Shown here in pieces: positions 55,035 to 63,170 of a stretch of DNA of 64,000 nucleotides. A program made the translations under genes and the position numbers. The stretch is from Prevotella sp. (GTDB lineage: Bacteria; Bacteroidota; Bacteroidia; Bacteroidales; Bacteroidaceae). Numbering within the stretch: the stretch's first letter is position 1; every line of letters begins with the position of its first letter. Under the pieces are notes generated by a model. The model saw nothing but the letters and a program-made list of their open reading frames with translations, was not told the origin of the DNA and made no database searches. The stretch is from contig JAILEG010000012.1 of assembly GCA_024688365.1 (NCBI GenBank), forward strand, positions 55,032 through 119,031, read 5' to 3'.

Positions 55035-55544
55035 TTACTGAAGCAGGCTCTCATAGTGGCTGAGACTTACCTTCTCCATTGTTCCGTCAGGATGCGTCAC
55101 CGTCATGTAATTATAGCGGCTCGCACCGTTTACATAGGCAATAACACCGACACTGCCATCACGAAGCTGCAGCGTGAGATAGCCATTACGTTTTCCATTC
55201 TTATAAGTGCAGTGCCACTTCTCCTTACCATTAGGATAGTAAGAGGTCACATCACCATCAAGAACCGTATTGCTGTCGTTGCCGAGGTCGAGGAAAGTAT
55301 ATCCACCCTCAAACCGCTTCTGTCCGTCAAGGTAGAAGTCCTGGAAGATGTCACGTTCCTGTCCCTTGTAGCTTTCCTTGGCAAAGAGACGGTAGTAAGC
55401 TGCGGCATCACGGTCAGTCACGGCCTTCATCTCCTGGCTATAGAATACCGTATCACGGGATACGACAACCGTTGTGACACCCTTGCGGGCAAAAGAGGCA
55501 ACTGAAACCATGCACACAAGTGCTATCAAAAGTAACTTTCTCAT
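55035..55544 (-). CDS. Secreted MORN-like repeat protein
   Basis: 169 residues from ATG 55544 (MRKLLLIALVCMVSVASFA), signal peptide at 1-19; an earlier ATG at 55604 is upstream of the promoter box. The middle has MORN-variant strands (FYLDGQKRFEGGYTFLD, DVTSYYPNGKEKWHCTYKNGKRNGYLTL), as in YwqK-like proteins, so a surface or periplasmic role is likely. Function unknown. Single gene. Confidence 0.75.
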   Translation of the reverse strand: MRKLLLIALVCMVSVASFARKGVTTVVVSRDTVFYSQEMKAVTDRDAAAYYRLFAKESYKGQERDIFQDFYLDGQKRFEGGYTFLDLGNDSNTVLDGDVTSYYPNGKEKWHCTYKNGKRNGYLTLQLRDGSVGVIAYVNGASRYNYMTVTHPDGTMEKVSLSHYESLLQ

Positions 55545-55577
55545 TGTTATAGGCTTTAAATATTCATTTTCTATGTG

Positions 55578-55609
55578 CAAAATTAGCGCATAGAAATGAA
55601 ACATCCAAA
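55578..55609 (-). promoter_or_regulatory. Promoter of the MORN-like gene
   Basis: Minus strand TTTG (55609-55606), 20 bases, TAATTTTG (55585-55578). Confidence 0.75.
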
Positions 55610-55841
55610 TATTTTGAGAAGTATTTTTAAAAATATTTCGTCATTTTACCAGTTGTTATTTAAGGCTGACAAAAAGAATAAAAAGTAAACAAAACAAGAC
55701 CTTTTTATTCATAAAAGTAAGACAACTATACAGAAAACAAGTATTATCAGCCACAACACTATCTTTTTGCTATATAGTTGACTTATATCAATACATATCG
55801 CCACACTTACCAAAGGGCATATTACACTTTGCTTGTAAAGA
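55610..55841. other. AT-rich intergenic region
   Basis: About 230 bases, very AT-rich, between the MORN-gene promoter and the end of the TonB-C gene. No gene or terminator that I can support. Confidence 0.4.
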
Positions 55842-56951
55842 TTATTGAAAACAGATTTGAATAGGAAGATTATATCTCCAAGCTACTTTTTCTCCCCTTA
55901 TCACAGCAGGCTTCCAGCGAGGCATCATCCGCAAGGCCATGGCTATGGCCCTGTTCAGATCCATGCTATGGACGGTCAAGAAGCAAATATCCTTTAACGC
56001 CCCATCCCTGTCGACAATGAAAGTGACAAGGGAACGCCCACCTGAAGCCTTTTCCACGTTGAGTTCCACATAGGACAGATTAGCAGCAAGCACCTGATTG
56101 ACATTGCCTGGGAATGACGGAAGGCTGTCAGGCAACAGCACAGCAGAGTCTTGCTCGCCATAAACAGCCTCTTTGGGAAGCATCGCAGCTGTCACAGATG
56201 TAACGGGCTGTCTCTGCCACTTCTTGAAGTTTCTGGCAAGCAGCACATCTATCACGTTATCAGCAACCAAAGAATAGGTCTGGCCTGTGTCATCCACTCC
56301 CAAATCAAACAGTATGTCACTGCCCCTCAAGGCAAACTGCCCAGGCAGTCTGTCCCAGTCCACAGAATCCGTCAGCTCAACATTTGCCATAGCATCCAGC
56401 ACCTCGCAGAACTGGTAACGTAGGTCAGCATCCTGCCACATGCGTGCCTGATGGAACACATCCTTTTGTGAAAGAATCCTGTTATTAACAAGGTCATAAG
56501 TGAAATACTGATGCTTCGATGCCAACACTAAACTGTCACTGCGCTCCTCAAAGCGTGCGAAGAACGATACATAACGACCAACTTCAAGCCACAGGCAGCG
56601 AAGCGTCATATCATAGTACCGATGTTGCAGTCCGGCAACCTCAGGCATCCGCACGATCTCATTGCCACATGCAGCCTTGAATGTCCTCCAACCCTCATCA
56701 TAACTTTCTGCCTCCCGTCCAAAGAAAAAAACCGTAAGATAACGCTGTAAATCGGGAAGTGTTGACCCACCCAACCCTTTGGGCCATTCCATGTCCTGCG
56801 AGACAAGACTCACCCTGCTGCTGTTCTGGAACAAATGACGGGACGACTCAAAAAGCATGGCATCCCTTGACGCAACAGTCCCTGCCGACTGAGCGGAAAC
56901 CGTGAGGCTGGCGAACAGTGACAGGAACAGCGTTGAAAGTTTACGGATCAT
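55842..56951 (-). CDS. Secreted protein with DUF3298-like and TonB C-terminal domains
   Basis: 369 residues. A cleavable signal peptide (1-20, VSAQSAG) rather than a membrane anchor. The middle (about 110-225) has EVGRYVSFFARFEERSD and YFTYDLVNNRILSQKDVF, resembling the DUF4163/DUF3298 fold. Residues about 285-369 look like a TonB C-terminal domain (LSYVELNVEKASGGRSLVTFIVDRDGALKDICFL...AIAMALRMMPRWKPAVIRGEKVAWRYNLPIQI). A normal TonB has an N-terminal helix and Pro-rich stalk, both absent here. Its ATG overlaps the end of the DUF4251 gene by four bases. Confidence 0.75.
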   Translation of the reverse strand: MIRKLSTLFLSLFASLTVSAQSAGTVASRDAMLFESSRHLFQNSSRVSLVSQDMEWPKGLGGSTLPDLQRYLTVFFFGREAESYDEGWRTFKAACGNEIVRMPEVAGLQHRYYDMTLRCLWLEVGRYVSFFARFEERSDSLVLASKHQYFTYDLVNNRILSQKDVFHQARMWQDADLRYQFCEVLDAMANVELTDSVDWDRLPGQFALRGSDILFDLGVDDTGQTYSLVADNVIDVLLARNFKKWQRQPVTSVTAAMLPKEAVYGEQDSAVLLPDSLPSFPGNVNQVLAANLSYVELNVEKASGGRSLVTFIVDRDGALKDICFLTVHSMDLNRAIAMALRMMPRWKPAVIRGEKVAWRYNLPIQICFQ

Positions 56952-57511
56952 ATACTCTTAAATATTTTCTTTCGTGATTTACCTGAATGGGCTGCCTTCG
57001 GTGTGAATGAATCGTTCAGCTCCATCACACCCGTAAACCGTATCATATCCTTACCGCTTGGACTGACTGTCAGCGAAACCGTGGCATTGTCATATACTTC
57101 CAACATCAACTGATAGCTCTCACCATCAGCCCTTGTCGTCATAAGGATTCTCCTGCCGCCCTTCACAGGCTCCTCCTGATAGCCGGTCAGCGGGGCGATA
57201 AGGTTCAATCCCAATCCTCTGCCATAAGGAACCTGGTAGACTCTACCAAAATAAGGGAGGAACAGACCTACCGAATCACGGCTTACCTCTATTCCCCAAT
57301 CATCATTCAAAAAGACCGATGGACCTCGCATAGGATACATTCTGTCGACAAAGACACGATAGCGATGCTCACCCAAGTGCGACTTGACAGCCGCCGTACG
57401 CAGCTGCTCCATTCTGTCCTTGGATACAGGGTTGCCTTCTGAGTCATAATAAGCCGTTGCACAGCCCGCAAGCATAGCCGCAGCAAAAAGGAACAAAACC
57501 ATTCGTTTCAT
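56948..57511 (-). CDS. DUF4251 lipoprotein
   Basis: 187 residues. Lipoprotein signal ends AAMLAGC (Cys17). The body has the DUF4251 pattern: YRVFVDRMYPMRGPSVFLNDD, PYFGRVYQVPYG, LNLIAPLTGYQ, LMLEVYDNATVSLTVSPSGKDMIRFTG. Family common in Bacteroidales, function unknown, probably outer-membrane attached facing the periplasm. It lies between the stalk-like protein (57-base gap) and the TonB-C protein (4-base overlap), one operon. Confidence 0.8.
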   Translation of the reverse strand: MKRMVLFLFAAAMLAGCATAYYDSEGNPVSKDRMEQLRTAAVKSHLGEHRYRVFVDRMYPMRGPSVFLNDDWGIEVSRDSVGLFLPYFGRVYQVPYGRGLGLNLIAPLTGYQEEPVKGGRRILMTTRADGESYQLMLEVYDNATVSLTVSPSGKDMIRFTGVMELNDSFTPKAAHSGKSRKKIFKSI

Positions 57512-57568
57512 TATTCACCTCTCTTTCTCACTGATTCATATCCATCCACAGTAGGCGAAACATCCGCT

Positions 57569-58036
57569 TTACTGTTCAATTTTCTCTATTTTCGGAGCCT
57601 CCATCTTCTCTATGGATGGCACAGCCTGCTTGGCCGGCAGCTCGGGCGCAGGTGTTGGCTCTACAGCTGGAGCTGGTACTGTAATAGGTGTCTCTGCGGC
57701 TGTGGCGTGATTTCTTTCCTCACTCTTACTGTTCTTGTCAGCCTCTTCAGCCCGCTCCTTAGCCTCTGCTTCAGCCTTGGCCTTCTCCTCATCAGTCATC
57801 ATATCCTCCTTAGAAGGTTTCATACGTGGCCAGAGATAATCGCCCACAATATCTATCGTGTCCATATCCGCCTTACGCTGCTGCTCCTCTTCCTGCTCTT
57901 CCTCAGTCAGCTGGGGACTGTCCTCAGCCACAACGAGATTATAGCACAAACCTAAAAAGAAGAGGACTATCAGACCGCAAAGCACCTTAAACGTTAGCGT
58001 CTTCGTAATTTTCCGCTGTCCATTCTGTCTTGACAT
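57569..58036 (-). CDS. Single-helix protein with Glu/Lys and Pro/Ala-rich stalk
   Basis: 155 residues. Short basic start, one transmembrane helix (about 16-35, VLCGLIVLFFLGLCYNLVV), an acidic Glu/Gln stretch (44-52), then a conserved-looking DTIDIVGDYLWPRMKPSKEDM segment, a charged Ala/Glu coil and a Pro-rich end (VPAPAVEPTPAPELPAK...PKIEKIEQ). The anchor plus Pro-rich stalk is what TonB has at its N-terminus, but there is no C-terminal domain here; the TonB-C protein two genes on lacks an anchor. No family recognised. Confidence 0.65.
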   Translation of the reverse strand: MSRQNGQRKITKTLTFKVLCGLIVLFFLGLCYNLVVAEDSPQLTEEEQEEEQQRKADMDTIDIVGDYLWPRMKPSKEDMMTDEEKAKAEAEAKERAEEADKNSKSEERNHATAAETPITVPAPAVEPTPAPELPAKQAVPSIEKMEAPKIEKIEQ

Positions 58037-58097
58037 ACCGTTTTCTGTTTTTTATCAGTGGGAGAAACACATTCGATGCGCTCTCTTTACGTGCCTA

Positions 58098-58105
58098 CAA
58101 AGATA
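58098..58105 (-). promoter_or_regulatory. -7 box of the stalk-DUF4251-TonB-C operon
   Basis: Minus strand TATCTTTG, held within a small inverted repeat GCCTA/TAGGC (58094-58109). Leader about 55 bases. No clear -33. Confidence 0.55.
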
Positions 58106-58169
58106 GGCATTTAAAAGGAGAACGCACCGAAACTATGCGAAAAAATATGTATATAGCCTTAGGATATGG

Positions 58170-58200
58170 GGGAATCCATTATTTTGTATGATGGATTCCC
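58170..58200 (-). terminator. Hairpin after the permease gene
   Basis: GGGAATCCAT and ATGGATTCCC form a perfect 10-bp stem with an 11-base loop, 20 bases past the permease stop. Confidence 0.65.
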
Positions 58201-58220
58201 ACTACAGATCCATCCTGTTC

Positions 58221-59564
58221 CTACTCTTTTATGCGGATTAACGCATTGGCGAGGATAGCCGTCAGTCCACCTGTCGTGATGCCACTTGAGAAGATATTTC
58301 TGATGACATCAGGCATCTTGTCAAGGATTCCCGGAACAAGCTCAACACTAAGTCCCATCGCAAAGCTGATAGCCATGACCAAGACGGCCTTGCGGGTAAT
58401 CTCAGTTGAGGCTATGATGCGTATGCCTGCCGCTGCCACCGTACCGAACATCAGCAACGTTGCACCACCCAGCACAGCATCAGGAATCAATGAGAAAAGC
58501 TGGCCCACAACGGGAAACAGTCCCAGCAGCACCAAGGCGGCCGCAATGAAATAACCCACATAACGGCTGGCAACACCCGTCAGCTGAATCATACCGTTGT
58601 TCTGCGCAAAGATGGAGTTCGGAAAACTGTTGAACACAGCAGCCAGAAATGAGTTGAACCCGTCAGCCAGGATTCCCCCCTGTGCCCGTTTCATGAACAC
58701 AGGTCCCTCTACAGGCTCACCGGAGATAAGCGAATTAGCCGTAATATCCCCAAAAGCCTCAACCGCCGTGACCAGATAGATGAGTCCCAGCCCGATGATG
58801 GAACCGATGTCAAAGCGCAGGCCATACTTGAAAGGCACGGGAACATTCAGACTCCCTGCCCCGCTGATGCGTGAGAAGTCAATCAACCCGAGTGCATAAG
58901 CAGCTACGCACCCTATCAGCAGGCCTAACACGATGGATGCCATACGGAGGAAACGGTTGCTGGAGCGGTTGAAGAAGATGATGCTCACCAACACCAGCAA
59001 GGCCAGACCAAGATTCTGCAACGAGCCGAACGCACCAGCATCAATAGCCGACTGACCGCCTCCGCACGAGTTGATACCAGCCTTGATGAGACACATACCA
59101 ATCAGCGATACAACAATGCCTGACACCAGTGGTGTGATGATTTTGCGTGTGTAAGGGAGCAGCCGGCTCACCACCATCTCTACAACCGATGCAAGCATGC
59201 AGGCACCAAAGATATAGCTCAGTCCCATCTCAGCATTCATCTTACCATCAACCATACCAAGCAGACCAGCTCCTATAATCGGACTGATGAAGGAGAAGGA
59301 TGTTCCCTGGATACAGAGCAGGCCCGTCCCCACTGGTCCTAATCGCCGGCACTGGATGAAAGTGGCAAGTCCTGAGACGAAAAGTGACATCGAGACAAGG
59401 AATCCCGTTGTCTCCAAGTCAAACTTTAGCGCAGAGCTGATAATGAGCGGAGGGGTGATGATGGCAACAAAGATTGCCAGCAAATGCTGCAACGCAGCAA
59501 AAAGAGTCTCACGGAGGGGTGGACGGTCATTGAGACCGTAGATAAGTTCTTTTGACATTTCCAT
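58221..59564 (-). CDS. Xanthine/uracil permease (NCS2 family)
   Basis: 447 residues with 14 predicted helices. NCS2 signature near residues 84-96 (GTSFSFISPIIGAG), the EAFGDITANSLISG loop (about 265-278, key Glu), and ALQHLLAIFVAIITPPLIIS near the start. It imports xanthine, guanine or uracil with protons. It follows xpt on the same strand by 146 bases, so xanthine is the likely substrate. The gap carries array G. Confidence 0.92.
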   Translation of the reverse strand: MEMSKELIYGLNDRPPLRETLFAALQHLLAIFVAIITPPLIISSALKFDLETTGFLVSMSLFVSGLATFIQCRRLGPVGTGLLCIQGTSFSFISPIIGAGLLGMVDGKMNAEMGLSYIFGACMLASVVEMVVSRLLPYTRKIITPLVSGIVVSLIGMCLIKAGINSCGGGQSAIDAGAFGSLQNLGLALLVLVSIIFFNRSSNRFLRMASIVLGLLIGCVAAYALGLIDFSRISGAGSLNVPVPFKYGLRFDIGSIIGLGLIYLVTAVEAFGDITANSLISGEPVEGPVFMKRAQGGILADGFNSFLAAVFNSFPNSIFAQNNGMIQLTGVASRYVGYFIAAALVLLGLFPVVGQLFSLIPDAVLGGATLLMFGTVAAAGIRIIASTEITRKAVLVMAISFAMGLSVELVPGILDKMPDVIRNIFSSGITTGGLTAILANALIRIKE

Positions 59565-59571
59565 TCTTCTG

Positions 59572-59637
59572 TTCTCTATAATATATGATTATCTTCTCTA
59601 TGATATATGGTAATGTTCTCTCTAATATATAATAAGG
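59572..59637. repeat. 22-bp-period array G (3 units, different sequence)
   Basis: TTCTCT recurs at 59572, 59594 and 59616, exactly 22 bases apart, each followed by an ATATAT-type core (TTCTCTATAATATATGATTA and similar). Palindrome quality is low, but the period equals that of arrays A to F. It lies between xpt and the permease gene. Confidence 0.7.
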
Positions 59638-59710
59638 TGAAGTTATCAGGTTCATCCTTCAGGAAGCCCAAACTCACATAAACAAGAAAGGTGGGCAAAT
59701 GCCCACCCCG

Positions 59711-60283
59711 TTATTCATCCCGCAGCTTAATCTCACAATTGTCAAGCGATTCAATGATAGCCAGACTCTCGCAGCGCACACCAGCCTGCTCAATCACATC
59801 ACGTCCGTGCTGGAAGGCTTTCTCAATGATGAAGCCCATGCCCACCAGTTCCGCCCCAGCCTGCTTGCAGAGGTCTATGACACCCTTCGCCGCGTTGCCG
59901 TAAGCCAGGAAGTCGTCAACGAAGAGAACCTTGTCGTCCTTCGTCAGATATTCCTTGGAGATGACCACATGATACTCCCGCTGTTTTGTAAAGGAGAAAA
60001 CCGTTGTCGAGAGCATGTCACCCATCGTGGATGGCTTTTTCTTCTTGGCAAACACCACAGGCAGGTCCAGCAGGAAGCCCATCATAATGGCTGGGGCTAT
60101 GCCACTCGCCTCAATGGTGATGATCTTGTTGATTTCCGTTGAGGCATACCGGCGGATAAATTCCACACAGATCTGCTTCATCAGATTAGGATCCATCTGG
60201 TGATTGATAAACTTGTCTACCTTCAGAATACCGTCCGGGTAGCATTTCCCATCCTTGAGAATACGGTCACGTAATGCTTTCAT
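59711..60283 (-). CDS. xpt: Xanthine phosphoribosyltransferase
   Basis: 190 residues from ATG 60283 ([20 protein letters not shown]...), the usual length; an earlier ATG at 60367 is rejected as it sits at the promoter. It converts xanthine and PRPP to XMP. The PRPP loop is [14 protein letters not shown] (about 125-138), and [11 protein letters not shown] (about 60-70) and [12 protein letters not shown] are typical of Xpt. First gene of the xpt-permease pair; its leader has a marked closing stem. Confidence 0.95.
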   Translation of the reverse strand: MKALRDRILKDGKCYPDGILKVDKFINHQMDPNLMKQICVEFIRRYASTEINKIITIEASGIAPAIMMGFLLDLPVVFAKKKKPSTMGDMLSTTVFSFTKQREYHVVISKEYLTKDDKVLFVDDFLAYGNAAKGVIDLCKQAGAELVGMGFIIEKAFQHGRDVIEQAGVRCESLAIIESLDNCEIKLRDE

Positions 60284-60365
60284 CTTGCAATTAATTTTCA
60301 GTCGGCTTACTGGCGGAACAGAGGAAGACGGCAATGCCCTTCTCCATCCGTCAAAAACTAATTGC
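60284..60365 (-). promoter_or_regulatory. Structured leader of xpt, candidate riboswitch or attenuator
   Basis: The RNA begins at GCAAUUAGUUUUUG (60365-60352), which can pair over 14 positions with three G-U pairs to the segment just before the start codon (60300-60287). About 50 bases lie between the arms, with an inner hairpin around GGGCATTGCC. The 3' arm ends three bases before the ATG, so the stem would cover the initiation region. It does not match the purine riboswitch consensus. Confidence 0.5.
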
Positions 60366-60368
60366 ATG

Positions 60369-60376
60369 CAAAATTA
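60369..60376 (-). promoter_or_regulatory. -7 box of xpt
   Basis: Minus strand TAATTTTG; it places the transcript start at the first base of the leader stem. Confidence 0.6.
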
Positions 60377-60482
60377 CTAAAAAGATTAAATAAAACTGGT
60401 ATATATGTCGGTTTTTATATGCCACACGGGCAGAAAAACGGATTAACAGCTATTAACCATCCTATTTGTGGAAAGTTTTTAT

Positions 60483-60490
60483 TACTTTTG
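60483..60490 (+). promoter_or_regulatory. -7 box of the BtuB-like receptor gene
   Basis: TACTTTTG, 56 bases before the ATG. The leader has a small hairpin (CCGG.AAGAA/TTCTT.CCGG, 60501-60525 approximately). No full cobalamin riboswitch fits in it. Confidence 0.55.
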
Positions 60491-60546
60491 CATCCGTTTG
60501 CCGGCAAGAAGCAGGAGTTCTTCCCGGTGTTTTATTAATTATTTTT

Positions 60547-62619
60547 ATGTACAAACCAACATTTCAAAAGCGCAGCGTTCTGAAGTTCACACACTTCTCC
60601 AACCACGGCTACTCCCTCTTCGCCGTCCTCGGCAAAGAGGTTCTGATTGGTGTACTGAGTGTCGCTACCTTGCAGCATGCCACCGCCAAAGGCGTAAGCA
60701 TCGAGACTGACAAGGCCGAGACTGACTCAGCAGTGACCAACCGAGGCGTGATGATGGATGAAGTGAGCGTGACCGGGACACGTGCGCCGCTGGCTGTCAG
60801 TCAGCAGGCGAGAATGGTAACTGTACTGAGCCGCGAGGATATCCAAGCCGCTCCGGTACAAAGTGTGAACGATTTGCTGAAGTATGCCGCCGGTGTCGAC
60901 GTGAGACAGAAAGGCCCTTTGGGAGCCTTGACTGACGTGAGCATCCGCGGAGGAAACTCAGAGCAGATCACCGTCCTCCTCAATGACATCAACATCTGTG
61001 ATGCGCAGACAGGACACAATGCCTTCGATTTCCCAGTAGACATCAGTGAGATTGAACGCATAGAGGTCCTTGAAGGTCCTTCGGCACGGGTTTACGGCAC
61101 ATCCTCTTTATTGGGTGCCATCAACATCGTCACCAGGACTCCCCCAAAGACAAGTCTCTCAGCCCATGTGGAAGGTGGCTCTTACGGCTACATCAGTGCC
61201 GGTGTACGTGCCAATATGGCACAGGGACACTGGAACAACCAGCTGTCAGGATCCTTCACCCGCAGCGATGGCTATCTACGCAGCAAAGCGGGCAGCCTCA
61301 ATGCCGACTACCAGACGGCAAAGGCTTTCTACCAGGGCAACTACAGGGATGATGTCATCTTCGTGCGCTGGCATGCCGGGCTAAGTCTGAAGGACTTTGG
61401 GTCAAGCACGTTCTATGCCACCAAGTACGATGACCAGTTTGAGCATACCCTCAAGACCTTCACGGCCATTCAGGCTGAGAACCTCCACGGACGGTTCCAC
61501 ATCCGCCCCTCTATCTACTGGAACCGCAGCATGGACCGCTTTGAGCTGTTCCGTGACGCAGCGGGCAAATATCCTTACAACTATCACCGGACGGATGTCT
61601 ACGGTGTCAATCTCAATGCCTACTTCGACTGGACCTTAGGAAGGACCGCCTTCGGCGCGGAGCTGCGCAACGAGGATCTTGTCAGCGGCAACCTCGGTGA
61701 GCCGCTTGAGCGTCCGCACCACATCCACGGGACTGACCGTGACTATACCAACGGGCTGAACCGTACAAACGTACAGCTCATTCTGGAGCATAATATCATC
61801 CTTGAACGCTTCACGCTATCAGCCGGACTCATTGCCGTGAAGAACTCTCAGGCAGACATGTCCATGCGCGTCTATCCCGGCATTGATGCCAGCTACCGCA
61901 TCGGGACAGGGTGGAAGCTCTATGCCTCCTACAACACGTCACTCCGCATGCCGTCAGTCACCGAGCTGTTCTACTCTGTAGGCGGGCACAAGGCCGACAA
62001 GCATCTCCGCCCCGAGGAACTGTCGGCGCTGGAGACGGGTGTGAGATACAGTCAGAACGGCATCTCAGCCAAAGCCAGCATCTACTGGAACCACCACAAG
62101 AACCTTATCGACTGGGTGAGCGATGGAGCACTGGACGCTGACGGCTCCTTGCTATGGAAGAGTGTGAACTTCGGAAAAATAAATGACCTGGGAGCTGAGG
62201 CATCACTCTCCCTCGACTTACGGCGTATCCTTCCATCGCAGCATCTCTTCAAGAAATTCAGCATTGCCTACAGCTACATCCACCAGGACAAGGCTGAAGA
62301 GGCAGGTATCGTCAGCAAATACAGCCTGGAGTATCTGAAGAACAAGCTCGTCAGTAATCTCCAGCTGAACCTTTGGCGCAACCTTGACCTCGGAGTCAGC
62401 TACCGGTTCCAGCACCGTATGGGCAGCTACCTTGACACATCCAACCAGCAGCATGGCTATGCCAGCTATGGCATTGTGGATGCCCGCATAAGCTGGAACG
62501 AAGCCAAGTGGACAGCATACGCTGAGACCAACAACCTGTTTGGCTGCCATTACGTTGACTATGGAAACATTCCCCAGCCTGGCACATGGCTGACAGCTGG
62601 CATCAATATCAACCTGTAA
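60547..62619 (+). CDS. TonB-dependent receptor, BtuB-like
   Basis: 690 residues from ATG 60547; upstream in-frame codons overlap the promoter. After a long N-terminal segment (about 50 residues with a signal-like hydrophobic stretch) comes a TonB box-like MMDEVSVTGT, the plug (about 85-200: VNDLLKYAAGVDVRQKGPLG, ISEIERIEVLEGPSARVYGTS, LGAINIVTRTP) and the 22-stranded barrel ending WLTAGININL. Length and the MMDEVSVTGTRAPLAVSQQ start resemble vitamin B12 receptors. B12 would feed NrdJ, but the ligand is not proven. Divergent from xpt. Confidence 0.88.
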   Translation: MYKPTFQKRSVLKFTHFSNHGYSLFAVLGKEVLIGVLSVATLQHATAKGVSIETDKAETDSAVTNRGVMMDEVSVTGTRAPLAVSQQARMVTVLSREDIQAAPVQSVNDLLKYAAGVDVRQKGPLGALTDVSIRGGNSEQITVLLNDINICDAQTGHNAFDFPVDISEIERIEVLEGPSARVYGTSSLLGAINIVTRTPPKTSLSAHVEGGSYGYISAGVRANMAQGHWNNQLSGSFTRSDGYLRSKAGSLNADYQTAKAFYQGNYRDDVIFVRWHAGLSLKDFGSSTFYATKYDDQFEHTLKTFTAIQAENLHGRFHIRPSIYWNRSMDRFELFRDAAGKYPYNYHRTDVYGVNLNAYFDWTLGRTAFGAELRNEDLVSGNLGEPLERPHHIHGTDRDYTNGLNRTNVQLILEHNIILERFTLSAGLIAVKNSQADMSMRVYPGIDASYRIGTGWKLYASYNTSLRMPSVTELFYSVGGHKADKHLRPEELSALETGVRYSQNGISAKASIYWNHHKNLIDWVSDGALDADGSLLWKSVNFGKINDLGAEASLSLDLRRILPSQHLFKKFSIAYSYIHQDKAEEAGIVSKYSLEYLKNKLVSNLQLNLWRNLDLGVSYRFQHRMGSYLDTSNQQHGYASYGIVDARISWNEAKWTAYAETNNLFGCHYVDYGNIPQPGTWLTAGININL

Positions 62620-62648
62620 CATACATACTGATAACAGTTCCTTATATA

Positions 62649-62683
62649 AAAAAGGCCCCGATGATTCCTATCGGAGCCTTTTT
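62649..62683 (+). terminator. Terminator of the receptor gene
   Basis: AAAAAGGC.CCGAT pairs with ATCGG.GCCTTTTT (13 pairs, one mismatch, 7-base loop), followed by CTTTTG. Classic intrinsic terminator. Confidence 0.9.
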
Positions 62684-62732
62684 CTTTTGTTCACCCGCCT
62701 GTATTATCCAGAAAAAAGCCAGCGAAAAGGAA

Positions 62733-62820
62733 TTCCATACATGTAGAGAAATATTTTCATACGTGTAAGAACAAAATTCCCTACACGTAGAGAAATCTGT
62801 CCTTACAGGTAAGGAAATCA
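62733..62820. repeat. 22-bp-period palindromic array F (4 units, second sequence type)
   Basis: Four 22-base units from 62733, with cores TACATGTA, TACGTGTA, TACACGTA and TACAGGTA at 62738, 62760, 62782 and 62804. Each core is flanked by TTCC-like left and GGAAA/AGAAAT-like right arms, so units are inverted repeats. Same period as arrays A to E but another sequence. Confidence 0.85.
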
Positions 62821-62973
62821 TCAAAGGATGGTCTCACAGGAGACGACTGAGCTGAATAACACCTGCACGAACCGTACCTTCCAGGGTAAATCACACGATG
62901 CTTCCCAGCCCCCTTATAGGGTAACAATGAAAAAGGGGAGTGCAATCACTCCCCTTGACCTAATAGGTTTCTG

Positions 62974-63048
62974 TCGGGATGACCAGACTCGAACTGGCGA
63001 CCACTGGTCCCCCAGACCAGCATTCTAAACCTACTGAACTACATCCCG
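62974..63048 (-). tRNA. tRNA-Pro (anticodon GGG)
   Basis: 75 bases on the minus strand. The acceptor CGGGATG pairs fully with CATCCCG plus discriminator A. The anticodon arm is CTGGT / CTGGGGG / ACCAG, giving anticodon GGG; the T arm is GCCAG TTCGAGT CTGGT. C1-G72 is typical of bacterial tRNA-Pro. The CCA end is not encoded, so the Cca enzyme must add it. Confidence 0.96.
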
Positions 63049-63064
63049 TTCCTTTTTGGTAGTG

Positions 63065-63096
63065 CAAAATTACTTACTTTTTGTGAGATTAGCAAA
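63065..63096 (-). promoter_or_regulatory. Promoter of tRNA-Pro
   Basis: Minus strand TTTG (63096-63093), 20 bases, TAATTTTG (63072-63065), about 17 bases before the mature 5' end. Confidence 0.75.
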
Positions 63097-63135
63097 CTTT
63101 TGGACTTCTTTTTCTCCCAAACCAAGTTTATTTTG

Positions 63136-63143
63136 TAATTTTG
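63136..63143 (+). promoter_or_regulatory. -7 box of aroA
   Basis: TAATTTTG, 28 bases before the ATG. A TTTC stretch about 21 bases upstream is the best -33. Confidence 0.55.
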
Positions 63144-63170
63144 TCATGTAATAAACTGCACAGGACACGC

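Noticed and set aside
60284..60365. Known guanine-class purine riboswitch before xpt
   Set aside because: The loop-loop motifs and core bases of that class were not found, although the leader is clearly structured.
60491..60546. Cobalamin riboswitch before the BtuB-like gene
   Set aside because: Only about 50 bases lie between predicted transcript start and ATG, and no complete B12-box set is visible; just a small hairpin.
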